Source of the DNA: Burkholderia stagnalis
GTDB taxonomy: Bacteria > Pseudomonadota > Gammaproteobacteria > Burkholderiales > Burkholderiaceae
NCBI RefSeq assembly: GCF_902830275.1
Contig: NZ_CADESW010000016.1
Location: forward strand, 124,001-188,000
DNA: 64,000 bases
Direction of reading: 5' to 3'
Shown here: positions 9,209-17,865 of the stretch, piece after piece
Position numbering within the stretch: position 1 is the first letter of the stretch
How the letters are laid out: each line of letters starts with the position of its first letter
Translations under genes and position numbers: made by a program
Notes under the pieces: generated by a model
Told to the model about the DNA's origin: nothing
The model's database searches: none
The model's input: only the letters and a program-made list of their open reading frames with translations

Positions 9209-9236
9209 GGGCGTACCGGCGAGGGCGTACCGGTGA
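9209..9236. repeat. Tandem 14-bp direct repeat upstream of the NmrA-like gene
   Basis: Two adjacent copies of GGGCGTACCGGYGA (9209-9222 and 9223-9236, one mismatch) sit 100-130 bases before the minus-strand NmrA-like gene and 118 bases before the plus-strand NYN gene. The location between divergent genes suits a regulator site, but chance duplication is possible. Confidence 0.45.
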
Positions 9237-9353
9237 AGGAAACGCAACGGTACTCACGCGCAATGGGGGAATGGCCCGCCGACCGGCTATCATGTGCGCG
9301 ACGCATTTTCCGCCGCCGCGTTGCGACGCGCCGGCCAACCGGTTGGAGTACAC

Positions 9354-10826
9354 ATGGCATTACCCCTGGATAACGTCAGCATGGCGGTGTTCTGCGATTT
9401 CGAGAACGTCGCGCTCGGCGTGCGCGACGCGAAGTACGAGAAGTTCGACATCAAGCCGGTGCTCGAGCGGCTGCTGCTGAAGGGCAGCATCGTCGTCAAG
9501 AAGGCCTATTGCGACTGGGATCGCTACAAGGGCTTCAAGGCGTCGATGCACGAGGCGAGCTTCGAGCTGATCGAGATTCCGCACGTGCGCCAGTCGGGCA
9601 AGAATTCGGCCGACATCCGGCTCGTGGTCGACGCGCTCGACCTGTGCTACACGAAGTCGCACGTCGACACCTTCGTGATCATCAGCGGCGACTCGGATTT
9701 CTCGCCGCTCGTGTCGAAGCTGCGCGAGAACGCGAAGAAGGTGATCGGGGTCGGCGTGAAGAAGTCGACGTCGGACCTGCTGGTCGCGAACTGCGACGAA
9801 TTCATCTTCTACGACGACCTCGTGCGCGAGCAGCAGCGCACGCTCGCGAAGCGCGAGCAGCAGCAGCGGGCGGCCGGCAACGGCGGCGCCAAGCGGCCGT
9901 CCGACGAGCCGTCGCGCAAGCCCGAGCTGGAGGCGCGCAAGGCCGAGGCGATCGCGCTGGCGGTCGAGACCTTCGATGCGCTCGCGTCCGAGCGCGACGA
10001 CGTCGGCAAGATCTGGGCGTCGGTGCTCAAGAGCGCGATCAAGCGCCGCAAGCCGGATTTCAACGAGTCGTATTACGGCTTCCGCGCGTTCGGCAACCTG
10101 CTCGACGAGGCGCAGGCGCGCGGCCTGCTCGAGGTCGGCCGCGACGACAAGTCGGGCGCGTTCGTGTCGCGGGCGCGCCAGGCGGCCGTGGCGGAGCCGG
10201 CGCACGTCGACGTGCCGTCGTTGGCCGATGAGTCGCGGGCGGCCGAGCCTGCGCAGGCCGGGCGCGGGCGTCGCCACGGGCGGCACGGCGCGCCGCGCGC
10301 GCACGACGCGGCGCCGGCGATGGTCGAGGCGGTGACGGCCACGGCGGTGGAGGCCGACGCGGAAATCGCCGATCACGCCGGGGCGGCAGAGGCGGGCGAT
10401 GCGAGCGGTGCGCACGAAGTGCACGGTGAGCACGGTGAGCACGACGAGAAGAAGGACGGCCGCAAGCGCGCGCGCAAGACCACGGCAAAGAAAGCCGCGA
10501 CGAAGAAGGGCGACGCGAAGAAGACTGACGCGAAGGCAGCCGGCGCACGGCACGCCGACGAGCAACACGGCGACGCGAAGCAAGGCGAGCGCAAGCACGG
10601 CGAGGGGAAGCATGCGGAGCGGGCCCGCACGGAGACGCCGCAGGTCGAGATGAACTTTGTCGACAGCGCGCATGGCGACGCACCGTCAGCAGGCACGAAG
10701 GCGACTGCCGTCGCCGCCGTGGAGCCGCAACCCGAAGCGGCCGCCGACGCCAAGCCGAAGAAGCCGGCCCGCAAGGCCGCGCCCCGTGCGCGACGGCCGC
10801 GCAAGACCGCGACGGCGGCGGAATGA
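9354..10826 (+). CDS. NYN-domain putative ribonuclease with LOTUS domain and histone-like tail
   Basis: The 490-residue protein has an N-terminal NYN/LabA-like domain (residues 8-160) with the PIN-fold acidic residues visible: D15 in AVFCDFENV, D87 in NSADIRLVVDALD, and D113/D115 in IISGDSDF. A LOTUS/OST-HTH domain follows (about 195-275: VGKIWASVLKSAIKRRKPDF and YYGFRAFGNLLDEA). The remainder is low complexity, including a Lys/Ala-rich histone H1-like stretch (about 365-402) and a closing KPKKPARKAAPRARRPRK. The NYN family is known or predicted to cleave RNA; LOTUS binds RNA; the basic tail likely binds nucleic acid. ATG 9354 has GGAG 7 bases upstream. No operon partner is evident. Confidence 0.88.
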   Translation: MALPLDNVSMAVFCDFENVALGVRDAKYEKFDIKPVLERLLLKGSIVVKKAYCDWDRYKGFKASMHEASFELIEIPHVRQSGKNSADIRLVVDALDLCYTKSHVDTFVIISGDSDFSPLVSKLRENAKKVIGVGVKKSTSDLLVANCDEFIFYDDLVREQQRTLAKREQQQRAAGNGGAKRPSDEPSRKPELEARKAEAIALAVETFDALASERDDVGKIWASVLKSAIKRRKPDFNESYYGFRAFGNLLDEAQARGLLEVGRDDKSGAFVSRARQAAVAEPAHVDVPSLADESRAAEPAQAGRGRRHGRHGAPRAHDAAPAMVEAVTATAVEADAEIADHAGAAEAGDASGAHEVHGEHGEHDEKKDGRKRARKTTAKKAATKKGDAKKTDAKAAGARHADEQHGDAKQGERKHGEGKHAERARTETPQVEMNFVDSAHGDAPSAGTKATAVAAVEPQPEAAADAKPKKPARKAAPRARRPRKTATAAE

Positions 10827-10894
10827 ACGCCGGATGACGCGTGCCCGATCGGCGCGTCAGCGCGCCGCCGGGCCGGCCGGTGTGCGCTGACGCG

Positions 10895-11284
10895 TCACGC
10901 CTGGCCGTCCAGCACGTACGGCCGCGTCATCACTTCCAGGAAATGGCCGTCCGGGTCGTCGAAATAGAGCCCCCGGCCGCCGTTGTGCCGGTAGATTTCG
11001 CCGGCGCGCTGTTTCGACGGATCGGCCCAGTACGTCAGCCCGCGCGCTTGAATGCGCGCAAACACGCGATCGAATGCCGCCTCGTCGATCAGAAACGCAT
11101 AGTGCTGCGTCGCGATCGCGCCGCTGCGCTCGTAGAAATCGAGCGATACGCCGTTCTCGAGCTGCACGACCAGCATCGGTCCGAACGGGACCGGCGGCGG
11201 CAATTCCAGCAGGTCCGTGAGAAACCGGGTGGACGCGAGCTTGTCGCGGCACCAGACGATCGTATGGTTCAGCTGCACGTTCAT
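10895..11284 (-). CDS. VOC-family (glyoxalase/dioxygenase fold) protein
   Basis: A 129-residue single-domain vicinal-oxygen-chelate protein. It has the typical opening NHTIVWCRDKLASTRFLTDLL, a central IATQHYAFLID, and the closing GRGLYFDDPDGHFLEVMT with the metal-ligand Glu. The VOC family includes glyoxalase I, fosfomycin-resistance enzymes and extradiol dioxygenases; the short length and lack of further markers leave the substrate open. The ATG 11284 start is preceded by a GGAGG-containing stretch. It lies downstream of mdtC on the same strand with 143 bases between, including a strong GC hairpin at 11380-11408, so read-through from the efflux operon is possible but unproven. Confidence 0.82.
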   Translation of the reverse strand: MNVQLNHTIVWCRDKLASTRFLTDLLELPPPVPFGPMLVVQLENGVSLDFYERSGAIATQHYAFLIDEAAFDRVFARIQARGLTYWADPSKQRAGEIYRHNGGRGLYFDDPDGHFLEVMTRPYVLDGQA

Positions 11285-11427
11285 GTTGGGTCCCCGGAGG
11301 AAGGGCGCGGCAGCGCGCATGCACACACGATAGACGATGCCCGCCCGCGTTCAAGGCGGATCGGCGGCGGGAGGGGCGGCCGGCGGGCGCGCTCGCGCGT
11401 CCCGCCGGCGATCACGGCCGGGTGCCG

Positions 11428-14400
11428 TCAACTGCCCGCGACCGTCGCGCCGCCCGACGCGCCACCGCCGCGCCGCTTCTCGACCCACACCCGCAGCCGG
11501 TCCATGTACAGGTAGACGACCGGCGTCGTATAGAGCGTCAGCACCTGCGACACGATCAGGCCGCCGGCGATCGCGATGCCGAGCGGCGCGCGCAGCTCGG
11601 CGCCGTCGCCGCTGCCGAACGCGAGCGGCAGCGCGCCGAGCAGCGCCGCCATCGTCGTCATCATGATCGGCCGGAAGCGCAGCCGGCACGCCTCGCGGAT
11701 CGCGTCGAACGACGACATCCCGCCGTTGCGCGTCGCGTCGATCGCGAAGTCGACCATCATGATCGCGTTCTTCTTCACGATGCCGATCAGCAGGATCACG
11801 CCGATCAGCGCGATGATGCTGAACTCGGTCTTGAACAGCAGCAGCCCGAGCAGCGCGCCGACGCCGGCCGACGGCAGCGTCGACAGGATCGTGATGGGAT
11901 GGATGTAGCTCTCGTACAGGATGCCGAGCACGATATAGACGGCCATCAGCGCGGCGAGGATCAGGATCGGCTGGTCGTCGAGCGATTTCTGGAACGCCTG
12001 CGCGGTGCCCTGGAAGCTGCCGTGGATGGTCGGCGGCATGCCGATCTCGGCCATCGTCTGGTAGATCGCCTGGGTCGCGGTCGACAGCGACATGCCGGGC
12101 GGCAGGTTGAACGAGATCGTCGTCGCGACGAACAGCCCCTGGTGGTTGACCGACAGCGGCGTGGTGCTCGGCCCGAACGACGCGATCGACGACAGCGGCA
12201 CCATCGTCGACTTCGACGTCGACACCGCCGCGCCCGACGACGCGCTCGACTTGCCGCTCGCCGCGATCGAGTTGAGCGCCTGGTTGCGCGCGGAATCGGA
12301 CGCGATCGCGGCAGCGCTCTGCACGCCCGTGCCGGCGCTCGACGTGCCGGCCTTCGTCGCGACGTAGGTGCCCGCTGCCGCGTTGGTCGTCTGCGCGCCG
12401 CTCGCGCTGCCGCCCGACGTGCTGATCCACACCTGGTTCAGCATTTCCGGGCTCTGCCAGTACTTCGGCGCGACTTCCATCACCACGTGATACTGGTTCA
12501 GCGGGTTGTAGATCGTCGAGACCTGGCGCTGGCCGAACGCGTCGTACAGCGTGTTGTCGATCTGCGCGGGCTTGATGCCGAGCCGCGCGGCGGTCGCGCG
12601 GTCGATCGTCACCATCGCCTCGAGGCCGCCCTGCTGCTGGTCGGAGTTCACGTCGGTCAGCTCGGGGCGCTTCTGCAGCGCCTCGGTCAGGAGCGGCCCC
12701 CACTTGTACAGCTCGGCGCTCGAATCGCCGAGCAGCGTGAACTGGTATTGCGCGCTGCTCTGGCGGCCGCCGACGCGGATGTCCTGCGCCGCCTGCAGGA
12801 AGGTGCGCGCGCCCGCGACGTCGGCGAGCCTCGGGCGCAGCTGCTGGATCACCTGGTCGGCCGACAGCCTGCGTTCGGTGCGATCCTTCAGCGTGACGAA
12901 CATGAAGCCCGAGTTGGTCTGCGTGCCGCCCGTGAAGCCCGCGACGCTCTTCACGTTCGGGTTCGCCTGCACGATGCGCATCATCTCCGAGAACTTCAGC
13001 TTCATCGACTGGAACGACGTGCTCTGGTCGGCCTGGATGCCGCCGATCATCAGGCCCGTATCCTGCTGCGGGAAAAAGCCCTTCGGCACGACGACGTACA
13101 GGTAGACGTTCAGGCCGACTGTCGCGAACAGGATCAGCAGGATCATCAGCGGATGGCGCAGCGACCACGACAGCGAGCGCTCGTAGCCGTGCTGCATGCG
13201 CGCGAAACCGTGCTCGAGCCAGCGCGCGAAGCGGCCCTCGGCGCGCTTGTCGTGCGGCTCGGGCAACAGGCGCGCGCACATCATCGGCGTGACGGTGAGC
13301 GACACCGCGAGCGACACCGCGATCGCGAGCGACAGCGTGAGCGCGAATTCGCGGAACAGGCGCCCGACGATGCCGCCCATCAGCAGGATCGGCAGGAACA
13401 CAGCGACCAGCGAGATGCTCATCGACAGCACCGTGAAGCCGACCTCGCGCGCGCCGTCGAACGCGGCCTGCAGCCGCGGCGTGCCGTTCTCGATGTGGCG
13501 CGAGATGTTCTCGAGCACGACGATCGCGTCGTCGACGACGAAACCGGTCGCGACGATCAGCGCCATCAGCGACAGGTTGTCGATCGAGAAGCCGAGCAGG
13601 TACATCGCGCCGAACGTGCCGACGATCGAGATCGGCACCGCGACGCTCGGGATCAGCGTCGCGCGCCAGTTGCGCAGGAACAGGAACACGACCATCACGA
13701 CGAGGCCGACCGCGATCAGCAGCGTGTGCTCGGTGTCGCGCAGCGACGCGCGGATCGTCGTGGAACGGTCGAGCACCGGCGTCACCTCGATGTCGGCGGG
13801 CAGCGCGGCGGTGAGCTTCGGCAGCGCGGCGCGCACGCGGTCGATCGTCTCGATGATGTTCGCGCCGGGCGAGCGGTAGAGGATCACCAGCACCGCGCGC
13901 TTGCCGTTCGCGAGGCCGAGGTTGCGCAGGTCCTCCACCGAATCGACGACGTCCGACAGGTCGGACAGCCGCACGGCGGCGCCGTTGCGGTACGCGACGA
14001 CGAGGTCGCGGTATTGCGACGCGTGCGACGCCTGGTCGTTCGTATAGAGCTGGAAGCGCTGCGGGCCGAACTCGATCGCGCCTTTCGGGCTGTTCGCGTT
14101 GGCGGACGCGAGCGCGGCGCGCACGTCTTCCAGCCCGATCCCGTAATGGAACAGCGCGTGCGGTTCGAGCTCGACGCGCACCGCGGGGTTCGCGGAGCCG
14201 CTCACCGACACCTGGCCGATCCCCTCGACCTGCGACAGCGACTGCTGCAGCACGGTCGACGCGGCGTCGTACAGCTTCGCGGGCGACGAGGTTTCCGACG
14301 TCAGCGACACGATCATGATCGGCGAGTCGGCCGGGTTCACCTTGCGGTACGTCGGGTTGCTCTTGAGCGCGGCGGGCAGGTCGGCGCGCGCGGCGTTGAT

Positions 14401-14733
14401 CGCCGCCTGCACGTCGCGCGCGGCGCCGTCGATGTCGCGGTTCAGGCCGAACTGCAGGATGATCCGCGCGTTGCCGACGGTGCTGGTCGACGTCATTTCC
14501 GACACGTCGGCGATCGAGCCGAGGTGGCGTTCGAGCGGGCTCGTCACGCTGGTCGCGACCGTCTCCGGGCTCGCGCCGGGCAGCGACGCCTGCACCGAGA
14601 TCGTCGGGAAATCGACCTGCGGCAGCGGTGACACGGGCAGCTTGATGAACGCGAACAGGCCCGCGAGCGCGACGCCGAGCGCGAGCAGCGTGGTCGCGAC
14701 GGGGCGGGTGATGAAGGGGCGCGACAGGTTCAT
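11428..14733 (-). CDS. mdtC: RND multidrug efflux permease, MdtC type
   Basis: A 1101-residue inner-membrane proton antiporter of the HAE1 RND family. MNLSRPFITRPVATTLLALGVALAGL is the MdtC-type first transmembrane helix, LPQVDFPTISVQASLPGASPET is the conserved periplasmic start, and the proton-relay region reads ATGFVVDDAIVVLENI. Known MdtC works with MdtB as a heterotrimer and exports bile salts, novobiocin and similar compounds. The protein is about 75 residues longer than E. coli MdtC because of an Ala/Ser/Gly-rich insertion near residues 770-850 in the periplasmic domain. The start lies 3 bases after the mdtB stop. No outer-membrane channel gene follows, so a TolC/NodT-like protein from elsewhere must complete the pump. 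Confidence 0.93.
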   Translation of the reverse strand: MNLSRPFITRPVATTLLALGVALAGLFAFIKLPVSPLPQVDFPTISVQASLPGASPETVATSVTSPLERHLGSIADVSEMTSTSTVGNARIILQFGLNRDIDGAARDVQAAINAARADLPAALKSNPTYRKVNPADSPIMIVSLTSETSSPAKLYDAASTVLQQSLSQVEGIGQVSVSGSANPAVRVELEPHALFHYGIGLEDVRAALASANANSPKGAIEFGPQRFQLYTNDQASHASQYRDLVVAYRNGAAVRLSDLSDVVDSVEDLRNLGLANGKRAVLVILYRSPGANIIETIDRVRAALPKLTAALPADIEVTPVLDRSTTIRASLRDTEHTLLIAVGLVVMVVFLFLRNWRATLIPSVAVPISIVGTFGAMYLLGFSIDNLSLMALIVATGFVVDDAIVVLENISRHIENGTPRLQAAFDGAREVGFTVLSMSISLVAVFLPILLMGGIVGRLFREFALTLSLAIAVSLAVSLTVTPMMCARLLPEPHDKRAEGRFARWLEHGFARMQHGYERSLSWSLRHPLMILLILFATVGLNVYLYVVVPKGFFPQQDTGLMIGGIQADQSTSFQSMKLKFSEMMRIVQANPNVKSVAGFTGGTQTNSGFMFVTLKDRTERRLSADQVIQQLRPRLADVAGARTFLQAAQDIRVGGRQSSAQYQFTLLGDSSAELYKWGPLLTEALQKRPELTDVNSDQQQGGLEAMVTIDRATAARLGIKPAQIDNTLYDAFGQRQVSTIYNPLNQYHVVMEVAPKYWQSPEMLNQVWISTSGGSASGAQTTNAAAGTYVATKAGTSSAGTGVQSAAAIASDSARNQALNSIAASGKSSASSGAAVSTSKSTMVPLSSIASFGPSTTPLSVNHQGLFVATTISFNLPPGMSLSTATQAIYQTMAEIGMPPTIHGSFQGTAQAFQKSLDDQPILILAALMAVYIVLGILYESYIHPITILSTLPSAGVGALLGLLLFKTEFSIIALIGVILLIGIVKKNAIMMVDFAIDATRNGGMSSFDAIREACRLRFRPIMMTTMAALLGALPLAFGSGDGAELRAPLGIAIAGGLIVSQVLTLYTTPVVYLYMDRLRVWVEKRRGGGASGGATVAGS

Positions 14734-14736
14734 CGC

Positions 14737-17700
14737 TTACGCATCCGTGCGCGTGCCGGCGGCCGGGCCGCGGCGTTCGAACCAGCCGCGCACGCGGCGC
14801 GCGAGCGAATCGAAGCCGAGGTAGATCACGGGCGTCGTGAACAGCGTCAGCACCTGCGACACGATCAGGCCGCCGGCGATCGCGATGCCGAGCGGCTGGC
14901 GCAGCTCGGAGCCCGCGCCGGCGCCGACGATCAGCGGCACCGCGCCGAGCAGCGCGGCGAGCGTCGTCATCAGGATCGGCCGGAAGCGCAGCAGGCACGC
15001 CTGGTAGATCGCCTCGCGCGGCGGCTTGCCTTCCGCGCGTTCGGCCTCGAGCGCGAAGTCGATCATCATGATCGCGTTCTTCTTCACGATGCCGATCAGC
15101 AGCACGATGCCGATGATGCCGATGATGTCGAGGTCGTGCCCGGTGATCATCAGCGCGAGCAGCGCGCCGACGCCCGCCGACGGCAGCGTCGACAGGATCG
15201 TGATCGGGTGGATGTAGCTCTCGTACAGCACGCCGAGCACGATGTACATCGTGATGACCGCCGCGAGGATCAGGAACAGCTGGTTCGACAGCGACGCCTG
15301 GAACGCGAGCGCCGCGCCCTGGAAGCGGGTCTGGAACGACGCGGGCAGGCCGATGTCCTGCTCGGCCGCGGCGATCGCCTTGACCGCCTCGCCGAGCGAC
15401 GCGCCGGGCGCGAGGTTGAACGAGATCGTCGTCGACGGAAACTGCGACACGTGCGCGACGAGCAGCGGCGACGGCCGCTCGTGGAACGTCGCGATCGACG
15501 CGAGCGGCACCTGGCCGCCGCCGGCGGACGGCAGGTAGATGTTGTTCAGCGAGTCGGTGTAGTGCTGCATCTGCGGCTCGGACTCGAGGATCACGCGGTA
15601 CTGGTTCGACTGCGTGAAGATCGTCGACACGATGCGCTGGCCGTATGCGTCGTACAGCGCGTTGTCGACGGTCGCGGGCGTGATGCCGAAGCGCGCGGCG
15701 CTCGCGCGGTCGATCTCGACGTACACCGACTGGCCGCCGTTCTGCAGGTCGGTCGCGACGTCGGCGAGCGACGGCTCCTGCTTCAGGCGCGACACGAGCT
15801 TCGGCACCCAGGTCGCGAACTCGTCGTTGTTCGGGCTCGTCAGCATGAACTGGTATTGCGTCGGGCTGACCGTCGAGTCGATCGTCAGGTCCTGCACCGA
15901 CTGCAGGTAGAGCGAGATGCCGGGCACGTGCGACACGCGCTGCTGCAGGCCGCGGATGATCTCGGCCGCGGTTTCCTTGCGCTGGTCGCGCGCCTTCAGG
16001 TTGATCAGCATCCGGCCGCTGTTCAGCGTGATGTTGGTGCCGTCGACGCCGATGAACGACGTCAGGCTCTCGACGTTCGGATCCTTCAGGATCTCGGCGG
16101 CGAGCTGCTGCTGGCGCTCGGCCATCGCGCCGTACGAGATCGACTGCGGCGCCTGCGTGATCGCCTGGATCACGCCGGTGTCCTGCGACGGGAAGAAGCC
16201 CTTCGGGATCAGCACGTACAGCAGGCCCGTCAGCACGAGCGTCAGCACCGCGACGACGAGCGTCGAGCGCTCGCGGTTCAGCACCCATTCGAGCGCGACC
16301 GCGTAGCGCGCGATCACCCGGTCGATCGCCTGGTGCACGCGCGCCTCGAAGCGGTGGCTCTCGGGCGGCGGCGAGTGGCGCAGCAGCTTCGCGCACATCA
16401 TCGGCACGAGCGTGAGCGACACGATCGCCGAGATCACGATCGTCACCGCGAGCGTGATCGCGAATTCGTGGAACAGCCGCCCGACCACGTCGCCCATGAA
16501 CAGCAGCGGGATCAGCACCGCGATCAGCGACACCGTCAGCGAGATGATCGTGAAGCCGATCTGCTTCGAGCCCTTCAGCGCGGCCTCGAGCGCCGAGTCG
16601 CCTTCCTCGACGTAGCGCGCGATGTTCTCGATCATCACGATCGCGTCGTCGACCACGAAGCCGGTCGCGATCGTCAGTGCCATCAGCGACAGGTTGTTCA
16701 GCGAGAAGCCGGACAGGTACATCACCGCGAGCGTGCCGATCAGCGACAGCGGCACGGACAGGCTCGGGATGATCGTCGCGTAGACGTTCGCGAGGAACAG
16801 GTACATCACCAGCACGACCAGCGCGACCGCGACGCCGAGCTCGAACTGCACGTCGCGCACGGCCGCGCGGATCATCGTCGTGCGGTCGGTCACGATGCGC
16901 ACGTCGAGCGCGCCGGGCAGCGATTCCTGCAGCTTCGGCAGCTGCGCCTTGATCGCGTCGACCGTCTGGATCACGTTCGCGCCCGGCTGGCGCTGCACGT
17001 TCAGGATGATCGCGGGCTCCGAATCGACCCACGCGCCGAGCTTGGTGTTCTCCGAGCCGGCGACGATCTTTGCGACGTCGGTCAGCATCACCGGCCGGCC
17101 GCCCTTGTATGCGACGACGGCGTCCTGGTACTGGTCGGCGCTCGTCAGCTGGTCGTTCGCGTTGATCGTGTACGCGCGCGTCGGGCCGTCGAAGTTGCCC
17201 TTCGGCGTGTTGACGTTCAGGTTCGAGATCGTCGTGCGCAGGTCGTCGAGGTTCAGCCCGTACTGTGCGAGCGCGGTCGGGTTCGCCTGGATCCGCACGG
17301 CCGGCCGGTTGCCGCCCGACAGGCTGACGAGGCCGACGCCCGCGACCTGCGAGATCTTCATCGCGAGCCGCGTATCGGCGAGATCCTGCACCTGCGTGAG
17401 CGGCAGCGTCTTCGACGTGACGGCGAGCGTCAGCACCGGCGCGTCGGCCGGGTTGACCTTCGCGTAGATCGGCGGGGCGGGCAGGTCGGACGGCAGCAGG
17501 TTGCCGGCCGCGTTGATCGCGGCCTGCACTTCCTGCTCGGCGATGTCGAGCGGCAGGTCGAGGCTGAACTGCAGCGTGATCACCGACGCGCCGGCCGAGC
17601 TCTGCGACGACATCTGGTTCAGCGACGGCATCTGCCCGAACTGCCGCTCGAGCGGCGCGGTGACCGACGACGTCATCACCTCGGGGCTCGCGCCCGGATA

Positions 17701-17850
17701 GAAGGTCTGGACCTGGATGGTCGGGTAGTCGACCTGCGGCAGCGCCGCGAGCGGCAGGAAGCGCAGCGCGACGAGGCCGGCCAGCAGGATGGCCGCCATC
17801 AGCAGCGCGGTGCCGACCGGCCGGAGAATGAAGATGCGGGACGGATTCAT
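14737..17850 (-). CDS. mdtB: RND multidrug efflux permease, MdtB type
   Basis: A 1037-residue RND permease, close to the 1040 residues of E. coli MdtB. MNPSRIFILRPVGTALLMAAILLAGL is the diagnostic first helix; LPQVDYPTIQVQTFYPGASPEV and the TM4 proton-relay motif ATGFVVDDAIVMIENIARY follow. It should form the MdtB2C trimer with the next gene product and receive substrates together with the fusion protein encoded just upstream. The mdtA stop and mdtB start are 15 bases apart, and mdtB-mdtC 3 bases, so this is a tight operon read on the minus strand. Its sequence is clearly paralogous to mdtC, including the ILSTLPSAGVGALLAL and KKNAIMMIDFALEA stretches. Confidence 0.94.
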   Translation of the reverse strand: MNPSRIFILRPVGTALLMAAILLAGLVALRFLPLAALPQVDYPTIQVQTFYPGASPEVMTSSVTAPLERQFGQMPSLNQMSSQSSAGASVITLQFSLDLPLDIAEQEVQAAINAAGNLLPSDLPAPPIYAKVNPADAPVLTLAVTSKTLPLTQVQDLADTRLAMKISQVAGVGLVSLSGGNRPAVRIQANPTALAQYGLNLDDLRTTISNLNVNTPKGNFDGPTRAYTINANDQLTSADQYQDAVVAYKGGRPVMLTDVAKIVAGSENTKLGAWVDSEPAIILNVQRQPGANVIQTVDAIKAQLPKLQESLPGALDVRIVTDRTTMIRAAVRDVQFELGVAVALVVLVMYLFLANVYATIIPSLSVPLSLIGTLAVMYLSGFSLNNLSLMALTIATGFVVDDAIVMIENIARYVEEGDSALEAALKGSKQIGFTIISLTVSLIAVLIPLLFMGDVVGRLFHEFAITLAVTIVISAIVSLTLVPMMCAKLLRHSPPPESHRFEARVHQAIDRVIARYAVALEWVLNRERSTLVVAVLTLVLTGLLYVLIPKGFFPSQDTGVIQAITQAPQSISYGAMAERQQQLAAEILKDPNVESLTSFIGVDGTNITLNSGRMLINLKARDQRKETAAEIIRGLQQRVSHVPGISLYLQSVQDLTIDSTVSPTQYQFMLTSPNNDEFATWVPKLVSRLKQEPSLADVATDLQNGGQSVYVEIDRASAARFGITPATVDNALYDAYGQRIVSTIFTQSNQYRVILESEPQMQHYTDSLNNIYLPSAGGGQVPLASIATFHERPSPLLVAHVSQFPSTTISFNLAPGASLGEAVKAIAAAEQDIGLPASFQTRFQGAALAFQASLSNQLFLILAAVITMYIVLGVLYESYIHPITILSTLPSAGVGALLALMITGHDLDIIGIIGIVLLIGIVKKNAIMMIDFALEAERAEGKPPREAIYQACLLRFRPILMTTLAALLGAVPLIVGAGAGSELRQPLGIAIAGGLIVSQVLTLFTTPVIYLGFDSLARRVRGWFERRGPAAGTRTDA

Positions 17851-17865
17851 CGTGCGGCCTGCGCG

